The notes under the pieces: generated by a model
Seen by the model: the letters and a program-made list of their open reading frames with translations, nothing else
Told to the model about the DNA's origin: nothing
Database searches by the model: none
Shown: positions 60,604-64,000 of the stretch, in pieces
Layout: every line of letters starts with the position of its first letter
Numbering within the stretch: position 1 is the first letter of the stretch
Program-made: the position numbers and the translations under genes
Assembly: GCA_023052935.1 (NCBI GenBank)
Contig: CM041295.1
Span: forward strand, 17,608,880-17,672,879
Reading direction: 5' to 3'
Length of the DNA: 64,000 nucleotides
Source of the DNA: Piezodorus guildinii
Lineage: Eukaryota; Arthropoda; Insecta; Hemiptera; Pentatomidae

Positions 60604-61335
60604 ATTATCCTTGTAGGTGTACCTAGGGACCCCGAAGATGAATCGAACAAAGCAATTAATTAAGCGTTTTATACAGTTACCTCATTCCTCTTCGGGATGA
60701 TACACTAGAGACACAACAACGCTTTGACTTAATATGTGACACCAATCACATTTTTTCTCGATACTACACGGGGCGAGGGCGGAGCGTTTAGTGAGCTAAT
60801 CTACGAGACTATCCCTCGGGGCTCCAGCTATCCTGGATGTTTGTTTATGAAAATCCCTTTGGTGACGGAGTGGTTATTGGGGTCCGGCTGACGGCTCTAT
60901 CTTGCCCCACGGTTGGAAATGCATCAAGGGTTATCTAAATGCTGACTCGGACCGGAGTGCTCCCAAATCAAAAAGCCGCAGTAAAACAAGCTTATCTCCT
61001 AATGCCCTGAGTCCTCCGGTAGTCGCCTCTCCCCTCCAGCCCTCTTCGGATTGTCCGCGGAGGAATGCTCGATAAGGAAGGCGGGGATTAAATTGAATTC
61101 AAATGAACGGTAGGACCTCAATTTAATGGAGCCTGCTATGGGATAGTGCTCTCGTCATCGGAGAGAATATTTCCAAAGGGGATTCCGACATAATTGAAGG
61201 ACACGATACGAACAAAGAATAAAACTCAGCCAATGCTTACGCAGTGTTTTTTTTTTCGTTTGTATACATTCCATATATTTATATTAATAGGCTTTTATAA
61301 TATTTGTTTTTAAAACATTTCAGAATAAAAATTTA
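60604..61335. other. Higher-GC stretch, no gene assigned
   Basis: Most GC-balanced block of the window (about 60620-61230). Frames are short and without recognised motifs, and no repeat relationship is visible. Candidate single-copy host DNA. Confidence 0.35.
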
Positions 61336-61375
61336 TTTTATTGGTCTTTCGGCCAGACATATGTATTGAAGTGTA

Positions 61376-61802
61376 CTTTTTTTTTATTTATTTATTTTTT
61401 GAAAATAATTTATTTCTTGATATATATTACAATTTGTTACAAAATGAACAATAATAATAGTGATATGAGACCACATTCATACAATATGTACAGAAAATAA
61501 TAATAATAGTCATATTACATAAAATAGAAAATAAATAAATTCATATATATACAATAAAATAATAATAAATAAAAAAATCAAAACAACAACCTATAATTGA
61601 TATAAATAAAAATTTGGCAAATAAATAAACATCATACAAAACAATCATAACTATATACAATATATACAACTGCTAAAGGGACCCCAGACCGCGCTTTTCC
61701 CTCCACTTGTGGAGAAAAAAGCGGAATCCCAGCGCCCCTCTCTCAGCCGCATCACTGGTGTGAGCCAGTGGAGGATAAGTTAGGGCGCTGTAGCCAAGTG
61801 TA
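61376..61802 (-). repeat. Jockey copy-B-type 3' UTR fragment, minus strand
   Basis: Reverse complement of the copy B 3' UTR: the distal AT-rich part (ATTACAATTTGTTACAAAAT, GATATGAGACCACATTCATA), then the GC-richer block (CCACTTGTGGAGAAAAAAGC, CTCAGCCGCATCACTGGTG). It stops before coding sequence. It lies opposite the plus-strand fragment 60180-60603, leaving the two as inverted flanks of the GC-richer stretch. Confidence 0.85.
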
Positions 61803-62345
61803 TATTTAATGTACGAAATTGTTATTCTTAGGGGATATAGTTCCAGAATAAAGTTATTTTTATTATTTCCAAGTTTTATATCTAGGAATATTATCTATCT
61901 ATCTATCTGCGTGGCTCTACAACCCTTGGCGGGTCTTAGCCTCCTCAATGAGCCGCCGCCATTCTGTCCGATATCTAGGAATATTAGTAAAGTTATTATT
62001 AAACAAAAAAAAAAGCTACAAATTATTAGACAATGGTTTATTATTTCCATATAACTATATTAGGGCATAAATATTTATAATCTGTTAATCTTTTCGGTTT
62101 TTCTTTTTCTTCAATCTTTTATATTAATATTTATTAATATTATATTAATATTTAATCTTCAATAATATCCAAAAGTTGGTGGAATTACATCTATTTTAAG
62201 TTATGACTTGAATATATAGATATTATAAATATATTGAATATAATTTTTTTTTCTTGTTTATCGAGCTTTACTGAATCTAAAACTCCATAAATATTTTTCT
62301 GTCTTTAAAAATAACTTAGTTACGGGCATAGCTATTGGTAAAATT

Positions 62346-62380
<35 letters not shown>

Positions 62381-62404
62381 TTTTTTTTAAAAATAATTAT
62401 TCGC

Positions 62405-62435
<31 letters not shown>

Positions 62436-63572
62436 GTTGTTAAAAAACACTAATACATTTTTCTCTATCTCCGAAAATAATGGAGTTAAAAGCGTATATA
62501 TAGGCAATATTTCAATTATTTTCTGTTAATTGCGCTTTACTATTATAAATTGTGACTTGAATATATAGATTTTTTTTTCTATTTAAATCAGAATGAAACT
62601 AAAAAATCCTCATAATCAATGTATTCGTTTGTTATTTTGAAAAATGAACCTTTGTAATCGACATAAAAATATAAAAATTAATTTACTCCTCTCCCCCCCC
62701 CCCCTCAAAATTTGATTGCTTACGTTCCAAGATACGTAGAACCCGAATAACGAATACAAATATTTGTTTAACCACCGTCCGCGGCATTTCTGAGAAAATA
62801 TTGCACCATTTCTTTTTAATTCGCTGAAAAAATAATAGGGCATACAAAGATGATCTTAACACCTAGACGTTGTTTTAAAAATAATAATCTAAAATTGGAT
62901 AATATAACTACGCTAATTATGGTTCAATAATAAATTTACAATTATTGGACCTAGGAAATTGAAAGACCTAAGATAGAAGTGGAAACTAATAAGCAAATGA
63001 AGAGTGAATTTAAATACAGTTGAAATTCGAAACGTGTCTGACAAAAAAAAAGAGCATAATGACGTGGAAGAAAAATAAAGAACATTTGTTCAACTCTACA
63101 CAACCGTTTCAACAAAGTTAAAGCTTTTAAACAGGAGACGAAACCACTGAAAAATAATTTTCACTTCAACCGAAGAGTTATATATAGATTCAGTTGTATT
63201 CAATTATAAATAAAAGAAAAAAAATAATTAAAATAATAGGAGACTTTCTGCTAAGCTTTTTTGGTTCGGAATTTCAATTATAATAAAAACAAATTTAACC
63301 ATCAATTTCTATGAATTCTATATTTTTATTTTAAATGTTTTTACATTAATTTTTTTTTCAATTTTTTTAAATATTATAAACATAGTTTTTATATCCGTAT
63401 TAAGTGATTATACTACTCTACAACGTAATTATGCTACATGTCTATGAAAAATATTAAAATTGAAATTATATGAAAACAATACTTGTATCATTAAAAATTA
63501 AAATTTTTATGTTTCAACTAGAATGAAATAGTTTTATCAGATATATTTATTTGTATATATATATATATATAT

Positions 63573-63623
<51 letters not shown>

Positions 63624-63880
63624 ATTTTTATTATAGATACAAATAATCGGGATTCAGTTATGTGAAAAATATTTTAATATTGCTGGGTTCAGGGTTTAAT
63701 TCAAAATTAAATTAAAAAGATTACAGATATACAAAAATATTATAAATACAAATGACAATAACATGATAAATAATAAGATGGTGATAAGTAATTTGATTTC
63801 ATACTTAATTTCATTGTCACAACTTTCATAATTTTCCGTTGGCATATTTTAATGATATGTATCACTTTTGTTGTCCCAGT
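61803..63880. other. AT-rich stretch with microsatellites, no gene seen
   Basis: Holds (ATCT)n at 61890-61908, (TA)n at 62349-62379, T-runs at 62407-62435, a C-run at 62692-62703 and a long (AT)n at 63556-63622. 62690-62760 resembles 39530-39590. No coding sequence supported. Confidence 0.45.
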
Positions 63881-64000
63881 GTTTGCAGCCACCTGATGAT
63901 GGCTCACATATTTGTGCCGAAACGTCCCACAGTGGGCTAAATCACCAATTTAGGTGGACAAAAGTCAAGTCAAAAGTTTGGAATTTTCCAGTGCTTCACC
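63880..64000 (+). repeat. Penelope-like/hammerhead-like motif and downstream repeat, cut by window end
   Basis: CCTGATGATGGC, a loop, TGTGCC and GAAACGTCCCACAG form a CTGATGA-stem-GAAACGT unit. It continues into CACAGTGGGCTAAATCACCA and AGTCAAGTCAAAAG, which are also at 39598-39671 without the upstream motif. The repeat extends beyond the window. Confidence 0.55.

Overview
The window looks like repeat-dominated nuclear DNA of an animal. It is AT-rich, full of A/T homopolymers and (AT)n/(CA)n microsatellites, and I found no convincing host protein-coding gene. The mixture of elements (Jockey-type LINEs, an env-bearing Ty3/Gypsy element of the insect errantivirus type, mariner and pogo DNA transposons, tRNA-headed SINEs, Penelope-like motifs) points to an arthropod. 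A copepod such as a sea louse would fit, but that is an inference and nothing in the sequence names the species.

Three blocks carry nearly all the coding potential. (1) 21039-30255 is a Ty3/Gypsy LTR element with identical 144-bp LTRs, a 5-bp target duplication AACAT and a PBS complementary to tRNA-Ser. A complete Jockey-type LINE (copy A, 25163-29753) with two open frames is inserted near the 3' end of its pol gene. (2) 40816-45638 is a second complete Jockey element of the same family (copy B), flanked by a 13-bp duplication. (3) 49078-56580 is an errantivirus-like element with ~299-bp LTRs, a tRNA-Lys-type PBS, gag, pol (with an HIV-like UUUUUUA slip site at the gag-pol junction), integrase and an intact env frame with a furin site. 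Two single-base frameshifts break pol, and the third catalytic residue of integrase is missing.

The rest is older debris, much of it nested. There are 3'-end fragments of at least three Jockey subfamilies (3.0, 6.3, 33.6, 35.2, 45.8, 48.0, 60.2 and 61.4 kb), fragments of RTE-like and CR1/L2-like LINEs and of a LINE with an RNase H domain, an internally deleted mariner (9404-10220), and a deleted pogo/Tigger element (18048-19493) carrying a SINE. Three tRNA-headed SINE types are present, two of them with clean target duplications. An unclassified dispersed repeat of about 0.9-1.3 kb (called 'R repeat' here) recurs at least nine times in both orientations, and both the Gypsy element and one Jockey fragment landed inside copies of it. 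Several loci carry a CTGATGA-stem-GAAAC motif resembling a hammerhead core, and at two loci it sits in large inverted repeats (32.4-32.6 and 47.3-47.4 kb).

A few stretches of higher GC and non-repetitive appearance (about 11.3-12.1, 34.2-34.8, 36.5-37.0, 47.5-47.9 and 60.6-61.2 kb) may be single-copy host DNA, but no gene could be assigned to them.
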